From DATCRE01 sp035493595 (GTDB taxonomy: Bacteria > Bacteroidota > Bacteroidia > Cytophagales > Cyclobacteriaceae), in assembly GCA_035493595.1 (NCBI GenBank), contig DATJHZ010000500.1, forward strand, positions 1-20,857: a stretch of DNA of 20,857 nt, given 5' to 3'. Position 1 is the stretch's first letter, and the number at the start of each line of letters is the position of its first letter. The notes under the pieces were generated by a model. That model saw nothing but the letters and a program-made list of their open reading frames with translations. It ran no database searches and was not told the DNA's origin. Both the position numbers and the translations under genes were made by a program. Positions 6,931 to 13,381 of this stretch are shown in pieces.

Positions 6931-7638
6931 ATGAACTACGAACAACATAAAAATCTCATTGAGTTAAAGCATGTATCAAAATCGTTTGCCATTGCGTCAG
7001 GTACATTTCATGCACTGAAAGATGTTACACTTAACATTCGTAACAGACAACTACTCGCTATCACAGGAAAATCAGGAAGCGGAAAATCTACATTGCTCAA
7101 CATCATTACAGGCATAGATAAACCCACCGAAGGAAGTGTTTCCATCAATGGTGTACGCGTTGATAAACTTTCTGAAACCGAGCTCGCTTCCTGGCGAGGA
7201 AAGAATGTTGGTGTCGTGTTTCAGTTCTTTCAACTGTTGCCAACACTTACCATTATGGAGAATGTTATGCTGCCGATGGATTTCTGTAACACTTATCCTA
7301 AAAAAGAAAGAAAGGAAAGAGCACTTGCGTTACTGGATCGTGTTAATATTAAAGAGCAGGCCGATAAATTACCATCTGCGTTATCAGGCGGACAGCAACA
7401 ACGCGTTGCCATTGCGCGTGCACTTGCCAATGATCCTCCACTTATTGTTGCTGATGAGCCGACCGGCAATCTTGACTCACAAACAGCTACTGCAATTTTT
7501 CAACTTTTTGCTGAGCTGGCTCAAGGGGGCAAGACAGTCATTGTTGTTACGCACGAAAAAGATTTCTCTTCTTATTTCGAAAATACCATCAGCATTGCCG
7601 ATGGAAAGATTTTAACATACGAAGAGGTAACGGCTTAA
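6931..7638 (+). CDS. ABC transporter ATP-binding protein (LolD/MacB-like)
   Basis: A 235-residue cytoplasmic ATPase with all catalytic elements: Walker A GKSGSGKST (residues 46-54), Q-loop Q98 in V-V-F-Q-F-F-Q-L-L-P-T-L-T, signature LSGGQQQRVAIARAL (151-165), Walker B LIVADE ending at E176, D-loop N-L-D, and switch histidine H208 in V-V-T-H-E. The 'F-Q-L-L-P-T-L-T-x-x-E-N-V-x-L-P' sequence is typical of the LolD/MacB/FtsE branch that works with FtsX-type permeases. The gene ends 13 bases before the 800-residue permease, so the two almost certainly form one transporter. It uses ATP to drive conformational change in the permease; the cargo is not known. Its start codon is immediately preceded by an inverted repeat. 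Confidence 0.95.
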   Translation: MNYEQHKNLIELKHVSKSFAIASGTFHALKDVTLNIRNRQLLAITGKSGSGKSTLLNIITGIDKPTEGSVSINGVRVDKLSETELASWRGKNVGVVFQFFQLLPTLTIMENVMLPMDFCNTYPKKERKERALALLDRVNIKEQADKLPSALSGGQQQRVAIARALANDPPLIVADEPTGNLDSQTATAIFQLFAELAQGGKTVIVVTHEKDFSSYFENTISIADGKILTYEEVTA

Positions 7639-7651
7639 AACTATAATCGAA

Positions 7652-10054
7652 ATGCAAACAAGATATAAGAAAGTTATAGGCGACCTAAAAACTGGTGTTG
7701 CCAGAAACCTCATGCTCATACTGGCTTTTGGTATAGGTGTATTCGGTATCGGTGCAATTCTTGGAGCTTACTCGGTTATTAATAGGGAGATGTCCACTAA
7801 CTATATGAGTACCGCGCCTGCTTCTGCTACGATAGAAATTGAAGGAGATATTTCCGCCAGTCTTTTGGATAGCGTAAGAAAATTTCCAGGCATACAAGAA
7901 GCATCCAGACGTGCTACTGTTTCGGGACGAATGAAAGTGAATGGTAAATGGTATCCTCTTCTGTTATTTGTTATTGATGATTTTGATAATCTCACCATCA
8001 GCAAGTTTCGTCATGTATCAGGCGCTGCAAATCCTGCTGATGGAACCATGCTTGTTGAACGTACTGCTCTCTCTATGATGAATGCCCCTGAAGGTGGTAA
8101 AGTACTGATCAAAACTCCGCATGGTATTGAAAGGATGTTAAGCATCTCCGGTGTCGTGCATGATCCGGGTCTTGCTCCGGCGTGGCAGGAACAAGCGGGT
8201 TACGCATACATCACGCTCTCTACATTGCATCAGCTTGGTGAGACACAAGGATTTGATCTTCTGAGAATAACAGTAAGTGAAAATCAGAACTCGACTGAAT
8301 ACATAACAAAGAAAGCTGAAGCATTATCGGATTGGCTCACAAAAAATAATTGTCAGGTTCATGAGATCCAGGTTCCTCCTCCGGGAAAACATCCTCACCA
8401 AAGCCAGATGAACGCAGTACTTTCCATCTTCACCGTTTTTAGTTTTATGATTCTGGTGCTGGCATCAATTCTGGTTGCAACTTCCATGGCAACAGTAATG
8501 GTGAAGCAGGTTCGGCAGATTGGCGTGATGAAAACGATAGGTGGTACATCTATGCAAATTGCATCGTTGTATTTGCTAATGATCTTTATACTTTGTGTGG
8601 CGGCGTTAGTCATTAGCATCCCGCTAAGTCGCATGGCAGCGTTTGGCTTCTATTCACAGCTGGCAACATTGCTTAACCTGGATATTACTGATACTTCTAT
8701 ACCTTATTCTGTTTTGCTGATCCAGATCGGTTCGGGCATCATCATACCTTTTATTGCTGTGGCTTTTCCTGTTATTCGCGGTAGCAGAGTATCTGTTCGC
8801 AAAGCTCTGGATAATCATGGTGTTGATCCTAAAAATCAAAGTAGCAATTTGTGGACTGTAAAACTTTTGCGTTTTGATTTTCTCAATGACATCTTCAGAC
8901 TTTCACTTCGTAATGCATTCAGACAACGCGCCAGACTAGTCTTAACACTTGGACTTCTGGCTGCAGGTGGTGCCATGTTTATGACGGCACTCAATGTGTC
9001 TGATGCCTGGGATAAAAATTTAAAGCGCATCTACGTTCAACGTTTATATGATCATGAAATAAGATTAAATGAGAGCATACAAGCTGACTCATTGATTACC
9101 ACGATAAGAAAAATAGATGGCGTGAAAACAGTTGAAGGGTGGAACTATTCCTCTACATCGCTTGTAAAAAATAGTGTGTATGAAGTTACGCGTACCTATC
9201 CTGATAAAGGCCATGGAAGTTTCATTATGCAGGCTATGCCCATACCAACAAAATTATTAAGTCTTACTGTAACTGAAGGCAGATGGCTGTATTCTGAAGA
9301 GTCAGACGATGTGGTATTAAATCAACTAGCCAGAACGCCTGATATGAAAATAGGAGATATGATTTCATTAGCGTTAGACGGAAGGGAAACGAAATGGAGA
9401 ATAACAGGATTTACAGAAGATGTCGGAACACCAGCCACGGCGTATGTGTCGCTTACTACTTTTTCGAAATTGGCGGGCACTGCGGGTAAAATAAAAAAGC
9501 TTTGTATTTCATATAGCGATCGTTCACAAGAGTCAGTTATCGTAAAGAATAAGAAAGTAGAAGAGCTTCTGGAGTGTGATAAAATAGGAGTGAGTTCAAC
9601 TATGCCTGTCTGGATGTTACAGAATGCCGTTGCAGCGCACATGCGCGTGCTTGTAAATTCATTACTGGCCATGGCTGTACTCATGGCACTGGTTGGAACG
9701 TTGGGTTTGATGTCGACCGTAAGTATGAATGTTTTGGAACGCACGCGTGAGATTGGTGTTATGCGTGCTCTTGGAGCAACACCTTCTAAAATAAAAAACC
9801 TGATTGTGTGGGAAGGACTTACGATCGGTGTTCTTAGTATCCTTGTTGCCTTCGTTGTGTCACTGGCGCTTTCATACTTCATGGGAGAATTCATTGGGCA
9901 TATTTCATTCCGAACACCATTGTCGTTAACCATATCGTTACCTGCTCTGATCATCTGGATTGGAATCATCATTGTGGGCTCATACTTAGCAACACTCTAC
10001 CCGGCACGAAGAGCAAACAAAGTTACAACACGCGAAGCCCTGGCTTACGAATAA
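7652..10054 (+). CDS. Two-module FtsX-family ABC permease
   Basis: An 800-residue inner-membrane protein with a first helix near residues 19-42 and a periplasmic MacB-type core domain. Three helices around 262-285, 305-325 and 350-372 contain M-V-K-Q-V-R-Q-I-G-V-M-K-T-I-G-G-T. A second anchor helix (about 425-445), a second periplasmic domain, and a final three-helix FtsX unit follow, with L-E-R-T-R-E-I-G-V-M-R-A-L-G-A-T-P-S-K-I near residue 700. The double FtsX_permease arrangement and the order ATPase then permease match the large permeases of the LolCE/YtrF/MacB superfamily, which extract or export lipoproteins, peptides or other envelope substrates. It differs clearly from the 2669-5050 permease, having E-I-G-V-M motifs rather than E-I-S-x-R-K. 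A DUF2141 gene starts 13 bases after it, so the operon is ATPase, permease, secreted protein. Confidence 0.94.
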   Translation: MQTRYKKVIGDLKTGVARNLMLILAFGIGVFGIGAILGAYSVINREMSTNYMSTAPASATIEIEGDISASLLDSVRKFPGIQEASRRATVSGRMKVNGKWYPLLLFVIDDFDNLTISKFRHVSGAANPADGTMLVERTALSMMNAPEGGKVLIKTPHGIERMLSISGVVHDPGLAPAWQEQAGYAYITLSTLHQLGETQGFDLLRITVSENQNSTEYITKKAEALSDWLTKNNCQVHEIQVPPPGKHPHQSQMNAVLSIFTVFSFMILVLASILVATSMATVMVKQVRQIGVMKTIGGTSMQIASLYLLMIFILCVAALVISIPLSRMAAFGFYSQLATLLNLDITDTSIPYSVLLIQIGSGIIIPFIAVAFPVIRGSRVSVRKALDNHGVDPKNQSSNLWTVKLLRFDFLNDIFRLSLRNAFRQRARLVLTLGLLAAGGAMFMTALNVSDAWDKNLKRIYVQRLYDHEIRLNESIQADSLITTIRKIDGVKTVEGWNYSSTSLVKNSVYEVTRTYPDKGHGSFIMQAMPIPTKLLSLTVTEGRWLYSEESDDVVLNQLARTPDMKIGDMISLALDGRETKWRITGFTEDVGTPATAYVSLTTFSKLAGTAGKIKKLCISYSDRSQESVIVKNKKVEELLECDKIGVSSTMPVWMLQNAVAAHMRVLVNSLLAMAVLMALVGTLGLMSTVSMNVLERTREIGVMRALGATPSKIKNLIVWEGLTIGVLSILVAFVVSLALSYFMGEFIGHISFRTPLSLTISLPALIIWIGIIIVGSYLATLYPARRANKVTTREALAYE

Positions 10055-10066
10055 TCAATCACATCC

Positions 10067-10444
10067 ATGAAAAGAAAAAACTTAGTTGCATTAGCAGGAA
10101 GTATTTGCCTCCTGTTGCTGGTCGCTCGTGTTCATGCACAACAGGCAAAATCATTAACTATTGAGGTCACCCATTTTAAGGGAGATCACGGTCAGGCTGT
10201 TGTTCATTTGTTCAGAAAGCTGGATGATATTCCTAAGAAGCCTTATCTTAAACTAACAGCCATGATCATAAATAAGAAGGCAACATTAATTTTTGATAAT
10301 ATTCCTTATGGTGAATATGCTGCAATTGTATTTCATGATGAGAACAGCAATGGAGAACTCGATCATCGATTCGGTTTTCCCAATGAACCGATGGGATTCT
10401 CAAATCAATGGAAGCTCTCGTTGTTTTCAGGAATGCCAACTTGA
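10067..10444 (+). CDS. Secreted DUF2141 protein, C-terminus lost by frameshift
   Basis: 125 residues as translated. Residues 1-24 are a signal peptide with likely cleavage after V-H-A. The body is a DUF2141 domain: L-T-I-E-V-T-H-F-K-G-D-H-G-Q-A-V-V-H-L-F near residues 30-49, and the diagnostic Y-G-E-Y-A-A-I-V-F-H-D-E-N-S-N-G-E-L-D-H-R-F-G-F-P-N-E-P-M-G-F-S-N (about 84-116). Function of the family is unknown; it is a periplasmic or secreted beta-sandwich. The reading frame stops at TGA (10442-10444), but the +1 frame continues with L-E-K-L-H-F-T-F-D-K-Q-L-F-N-Y-T-I-V-I-Q to a stop at 10500-10502. That is exactly the final pair of strands expected of the domain. The lesion is therefore one extra or two missing bases around 10436-10444; the repaired protein would be about 145 residues, the usual length. 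Confidence 0.82.
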   Translation: MKRKNLVALAGSICLLLLVARVHAQQAKSLTIEVTHFKGDHGQAVVHLFRKLDDIPKKPYLKLTAMIINKKATLIFDNIPYGEYAAIVFHDENSNGELDHRFGFPNEPMGFSNQWKLSLFSGMPT

Positions 10445-10502
10445 AAAGTTACATTTCACATTTGATAAGCAATTGTTTAATTACACGATAGTCATACAAT
10501 AA
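10067..10502 (+). pseudogene. Full extent of the frameshifted DUF2141 gene
   Basis: The combined span covers the intact N-terminal frame (10067-10444) and the shifted C-terminal strands (to 10502). The domain's expected last motif F-x-K-L-x-F-T-F is encoded in the +1 frame right at the TGA. A programmed +1 shift at the stop codon, as in the release factor 2 gene, is conceivable, but the preceding ACT codon slips poorly and no upstream stimulator is seen. Confidence 0.65.
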
Positions 10503-10511
10503 AATAACCAT

Positions 10512-10570
10512 GAGCTGTGAGTTGCGGTAAGGTCTTCAGTTGAATCGCCTGCAACTCACAGCTCTTGTAT
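10512..10570 (+). terminator. 14-bp stem hairpin closing the ABC operon
   Basis: GAGCTGTGAGTTGC (10512-10525) and GCAACTCACAGCTC (10551-10564) are perfect reverse complements around a 25-base loop, followed by TTGTATTATGG. It stands about 10 bases after the repaired end of the DUF2141 gene (10502). It may be a terminator or an intergenic palindromic element; the following T-run is weak. Confidence 0.5.
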
Positions 10571-10708
10571 TATGGTGTTAGCTGAACATTTTTCTATTGG
10601 TAACATTCGATAAACATCATGATAAGTATATGAATGGCTTTATTTTAGATATGAAAATTCTATAACTTCACACATCTTTATTGATATGGCCTAATACCTT
10701 CGTAAAGA

Positions 10709-11350
10709 ATGACTTCATTTCATATTTTATTTGCCGACGATCATCGCCTTTTCAGGAAAGGGGTTATCGCTGCATTGAAAGAACTCCGTCCCCAGTGGAC
10801 TTACTATGAGGCTGAGAACGGACAGGAGGCAATGAACATGATTGCCACCCAGGCTATAAGCATAGTGTTGCTGGATGTTTCCATGCCCGTGATGGATGGT
10901 CAGGAAACCTGCCGCAAGATTAAACAAGAGTATCCTGATCTGCCTGTTATCATGCTTACCATGTATGAAGAGAATTCGCTTATCCTTCATCTCTTACAAT
11001 TTGGTATCAATGGATATCTGCTCAAGAATACTGATCCTGAAAAAGTAGTAGAAGCTATTGAGGTAGTAATGAAAAGCGGCCGTTATGTTACAGAACGTAT
11101 GATCAAAGCTATGGAGACTTCAGTTGGTGTAACACCCGAAAAGAAAGTACGCCTTGATCTCACACCACGCGATAAGGAGATCATCAATTTTCTCTGTCGG
11201 GGCCTGAGCACTAAAGCTATCGCGAGTCACATGCATCTTACCGAGACCAGTGTTGAGAGTTATCGTAAAGACCTCATGCAAAAAACCTGCACACGCAATG
11301 TGGCAGAACTCATTTCATTTGCCCATCGCACGGGCCTGTTATCTATCTAG
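10709..11350 (+). CDS. Orphan NarL/LuxR-type response regulator
   Basis: 213 residues with a receiver domain (1-125) and a LuxR-type helix-turn-helix (about 148-208). The receiver carries the acidic pair D10-D11, phospho-acceptor D56 in V-L-L-D-V-S-M-P-V-M-D-G, T84 in I-M-L-T-M-Y, and K106 in G-Y-L-L-K-N. The effector has L-T-P-R-D-K-E-I-I-N-F-L-C-R-G-L-S-T-K-A-I-A-S-H-M-H-L-T-E-T-S-V-E-S-Y-R-K. All the phosphorylation residues are present, so it should be controlled by a histidine kinase, but none is encoded nearby. The 213-residue size is standard. The cysteine-rich gene starts 84 bases downstream in the same direction and may be cotranscribed or controlled by it. Confidence 0.93.
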   Translation: MTSFHILFADDHRLFRKGVIAALKELRPQWTYYEAENGQEAMNMIATQAISIVLLDVSMPVMDGQETCRKIKQEYPDLPVIMLTMYEENSLILHLLQFGINGYLLKNTDPEKVVEAIEVVMKSGRYVTERMIKAMETSVGVTPEKKVRLDLTPRDKEIINFLCRGLSTKAIASHMHLTETSVESYRKDLMQKTCTRNVAELISFAHRTGLLSI

Positions 11351-11434
11351 TCCGGAAACCGGGTATCCTGTAATTCTGCTTTCGTAGAATCGATCTTCCG
11401 TCATTGACTTCCTCATGATTTGGACTGAATTTTC

Positions 11435-11893
11435 ATGACCAATTCACAACAGGGTTGTAATAAGATGACTGAAGGTAACACGTTGCTTTGTCCAAGTTCT
11501 TCATGCATTGAAGGGACCTTGTTATTTGGAGTTATTCAGAATCACAAGACAGTAACCTTGCTGGAAACTCCACTAGAGGTTGATAACGCCTTTATTGAAG
11601 CAGCTGAAAAGTCAGGACCATTGGAGCATCGATTCCGTTTTGCTGACAAATGTATTAAGGGCGATTGTCGCCAATGGACGGGTACAAAGTGTGGTGTTAT
11701 ACCAATGCTGAGTGGAGATGAGCTTACGGAAGTTGAACACGAACTTAAGTCTTGCAACATTAGAGAACAGTGCAGATGGTTTTATGAAGATAGAGCAAAG
11801 GCATGTGCGATCTGCAGTTATGTTGTTACCATCAATATGGAAGTAAATGAAACATTGGATCTTTCCAAACGCGGAAGTATCCAGGAAAATTAG
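11435..11893 (+). CDS. Cysteine-rich protein of unknown function
   Basis: 152 residues with ten cysteines (8, 19, 24, 73, 78, 86, 107, 113, 124, 127) and no signal peptide or membrane helix. Two clusters are striking: C-x4-C-R-Q-W-T-G-x-x-C-G-V-I (73-86) and C-x5-C-R-W-F-Y-E-D-x5-C-x2-C (107-127). The first part, L-C-P-S-S-S-C-I-E-G-T-L-L-F-G-V-I, is also characteristic. I recognise this as a sparsely distributed family seen in cyanobacteria, actinomycetes and others, with conserved 'C-R-Q-W-T-G' and 'C-R-W-F' motifs, but I know of no assigned function. The spacing suggests a metal or iron-sulfur site in the cytoplasm, which is inference. M11 is an alternative start. It follows the response regulator by 84 bases. 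Confidence 0.8.
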   Translation: MTNSQQGCNKMTEGNTLLCPSSSCIEGTLLFGVIQNHKTVTLLETPLEVDNAFIEAAEKSGPLEHRFRFADKCIKGDCRQWTGTKCGVIPMLSGDELTEVEHELKSCNIREQCRWFYEDRAKACAICSYVVTINMEVNETLDLSKRGSIQEN

Positions 11894-11947
11894 AATGAGA
11901 TAACGGTACTAAAAAATATTGAAGTAGGTTTGGTTTTAATTCAATCA

Positions 11948-11983
11948 CTCTGCTCGACTTCCCGAAAGGGAAGCTCGACAGAG
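11948..11983. repeat. Bulged hairpin with GAAA tetraloop
   Basis: CTTCCC-GAAA-GGGAAG (11958-11973) forms the apex, extended by TCGA/TCGA and CTCTG/CAGAG with single-base bulges, so that 11948-11983 folds almost completely. It lies 55 bases past the cysteine-rich gene. No T-run follows, so it may be a transcript-stabilising or processing structure, or a small palindromic repeat. Confidence 0.45.
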
Positions 11984-12051
11984 CTGGTTACTCGCTACAT
12001 GACGAGACTCTTGATTTGACCGTTCGTTCCACAAAGATCTGGCTTTAGTCT

Positions 12052-12098
12052 AATCTCTGTCTGGGCTTTTTCAGGAGGCACGGCAGAGATTCTTTTTT
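12052..12098 (+). terminator. Intrinsic terminator of the response regulator / cysteine-rich genes
   Basis: AATCTCTG (12052-12059) pairs with CAGAGATT (12084-12091), extendable by two pairs, then C and six T (12093-12098). It faces plus-strand transcription and ends immediately before the stop of the convergent minus-strand gene. Confidence 0.75.
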
Positions 12099-12099
12099 G

Positions 12100-12405
12100 T
12101 TACTTATCAGCCGTTCTGCTGTCTAGAAATGAATCCATCTTAAATGCTTCAACAATCGTTGATAACTTAAACTTCCAGGCATCATTTTCATTGTCTACGG
12201 AAATCAGATATCCATATATTTCCAAATTCTCAATATGATCAGTAGGCGGACTTTTTACTGCTATTGGGGGAAATATCTCTACAAACCTGAAATAATTTCT
12301 TCTGATGATAGTTTTTGCATCGGCGGCATAACTATCAACTTCAATCTCCTTGTTTAAATACAGTGTTGCTTCTGCTTTTAGCGCTTTTATCTGGTCTGAG
12401 TTCAT
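12100..12405 (-). CDS. Small hypothetical protein
   Basis: 101 residues, not recognised. It opens with a helix (MNSDQIKALKAEATLYLNKEI), has a hydrophobic stretch N-Y-F-R-F-V-E-I-F-P-P-I-A-V with a proline pair, and continues N-L-E-I-Y-G-Y-L-I-S-V-D-N-E-N-D-A-W-K-F-K-L. No signal peptide or membrane helix, so a cytoplasmic alpha/beta protein is likely. The start ATG (12403-12405) lies inside one arm of an 11-bp inverted repeat, and the stop lies against a plus-strand terminator, both consistent with a real, separately controlled gene. It is divergent from the cyclase gene. Confidence 0.65.
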   Translation of the reverse strand: MNSDQIKALKAEATLYLNKEIEVDSYAADAKTIIRRNYFRFVEIFPPIAVKSPPTDHIENLEIYGYLISVDNENDAWKFKLSTIVEAFKMDSFLDSRTADK

Positions 12406-12446
12406 GATATTGTCAGGTTATATAAATAAGCACTAACAATATCATG
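12403..12446. promoter_or_regulatory. 11-bp inverted repeat overlapping the start codon of the 12100-12405 gene
   Basis: CATGATATTGT (12403-12413) and ACAATATCATG (12436-12446) are perfect reverse complements 22 bases apart. The left arm contains the ATG of the minus-strand gene. In its mRNA the hairpin would hide the start codon; in DNA it resembles a dimer operator in the divergent promoter region shared with the cyclase. Confidence 0.55.
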
Positions 12447-12504
12447 CCTAAGATATTTTAAAGATTTAGAAAATTCCTTTTTCTAACTGACATAGGGCTG
12501 TCAC

Positions 12505-12545
12505 TAGGGTAGTGTTTCTTTGGTATATCATTAAAAACTACCCTA
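12505..12545. promoter_or_regulatory. 9-bp inverted repeat reaching the cyclase start codon
   Basis: TAGGGTAGT (12505-12513) and ACTACCCTA (12537-12545) are perfect reverse complements 23 bases apart; the last base is the A of the preferred ATG. A partly similar TAGGGCTGT lies at 12493-12501. Confidence 0.4.
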
Positions 12546-13261
12546 TGCAGCTCAAGTTATTCTCTGGAAAAGTTTCAAAATCTTTACGCGTTGGAATGCG
12601 AAAAAGACCCTCAAAATCAATGACCTCAAATACGCATAGTACCATTAGCGGATGGGATCTATGGTCGGATGGGGCCGATGGAGAGAAGGAGATGGCCTTA
12701 TTGTTTCTTGACATCCGGAATTTTACGCCGCTGGTTGAAGGTCATTTGGCCCATAATGTTATCCATATCATCAAAAAGTTATTTACAAGTTTTCAGGCTA
12801 TTATTCAGGCACATCATGGTCGCATAATAGAAACTACAGGCGATGGTTTTTATGCTGCCTTTGGGTTTGATCGTCATGTTAAAGATGCGGCCAATGATGC
12901 CGTGAGAAGTGGTGTCGCTATCCTCAGAAGTCTTGAGCTTCGAAATGAAACATCTTTTGAATCGGGAAACAAAATAGAAGTTGGCATAGGTATCCATGCC
13001 GGCAAAGTGGCAACTGGATCAATAAACCTGGGCGAAGAAAATCATACCGTTGTTATGGGATATCCTGTTAACATAGCATCGCGCATTCAGGCAGCAACAA
13101 AAGAACTTAACAACAACTTCCTTGTTTCATCAACTGTATTTCAATTATTGAATTCACCTCCTTCAAACAAAGAATGTGTACATGTAAATTTGAAAGGAGT
13201 TAAGAATGCCTTTCCGTTACACCTGATCGGTAAAAGATATTATGATGATTGTTTGATTTGA
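12545..13261 (+). CDS. Class III adenylate/guanylate cyclase
   Basis: 238 residues from the ATG at 12545 (MQLKLFSGKV); a GTG at 12512 would add 11 residues but these read like leader sequence. A basic N-terminal 45 residues precede a single CHD catalytic domain. Metal-binding aspartates are D56 (L-F-L-D-I-R-N-F-T) and D100 (E-T-T-G-D-G-F-Y-A-A-F). Transition-state residues N176 and R180 are in V-N-I-A-S-R-I. The G-I-G-I-H-A-G-K-V loop is intact. It should make a cyclic nucleotide from ATP or GTP as a dimer. The base-recognition positions are unusual: glutamate (E96) where adenylyl cyclases have lysine, as in guanylyl cyclases, and valine (V169) where Asp/Thr or Cys is expected. There is no sensor or membrane domain, so regulation must come from elsewhere or through the N-terminal segment. 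Confidence 0.9.
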   Translation: MQLKLFSGKVSKSLRVGMRKRPSKSMTSNTHSTISGWDLWSDGADGEKEMALLFLDIRNFTPLVEGHLAHNVIHIIKKLFTSFQAIIQAHHGRIIETTGDGFYAAFGFDRHVKDAANDAVRSGVAILRSLELRNETSFESGNKIEVGIGIHAGKVATGSINLGEENHTVVMGYPVNIASRIQAATKELNNNFLVSSTVFQLLNSPPSNKECVHVNLKGVKNAFPLHLIGKRYYDDCLI

Positions 13262-13276
13262 ATAGATTTAAAAATG

Positions 13277-13365
13277 AACCACGAAGACACCAGGAGCACG
13301 AAGGAACACAAAGGAAAAAATATATCTTCTTAGTGAAACTTTGTGCTCTTGGTGTCTTCGTGGTT
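13277..13365. repeat. REP-like 23-bp inverted repeat between convergent genes
   Basis: The arms 13277-13299 and 13343-13365 are reverse complements over 23 bases with one mismatch; the outer part is AACCACGAAGACACC and its complement GGTGTCTTCGTGGTT. Inside is a second A/C-rich copy (CACGAAGGAACACAAAGG). This 'CCACGAAGACAC' type of palindrome is a recurring intergenic repeat I associate with many unrelated genomes. Placed between the stop codons of the cyclase and the SRAP gene, it probably also ends both transcripts. Confidence 0.75.
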
Positions 13366-13381
13366 TAAAAACTTCTGAGCG

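Noticed and set aside
7136..7615. 159-codon frame within the ABC ATPase gene
   Set aside because: Out-of-frame copy of a gene with complete Walker and signature motifs.
9322..9972. 216-codon minus-strand frame opposite the 800-residue permease
   Set aside because: Fully inside a well-supported gene; its composition is just the complement of membrane-helix codons.
10436..10444. Programmed +1 frameshift as in release factor 2
   Set aside because: The stop codon is at the right place, but the preceding codon is ACT rather than CTT and no Shine-Dalgarno-like stimulator lies just upstream, so decay or error is more likely.
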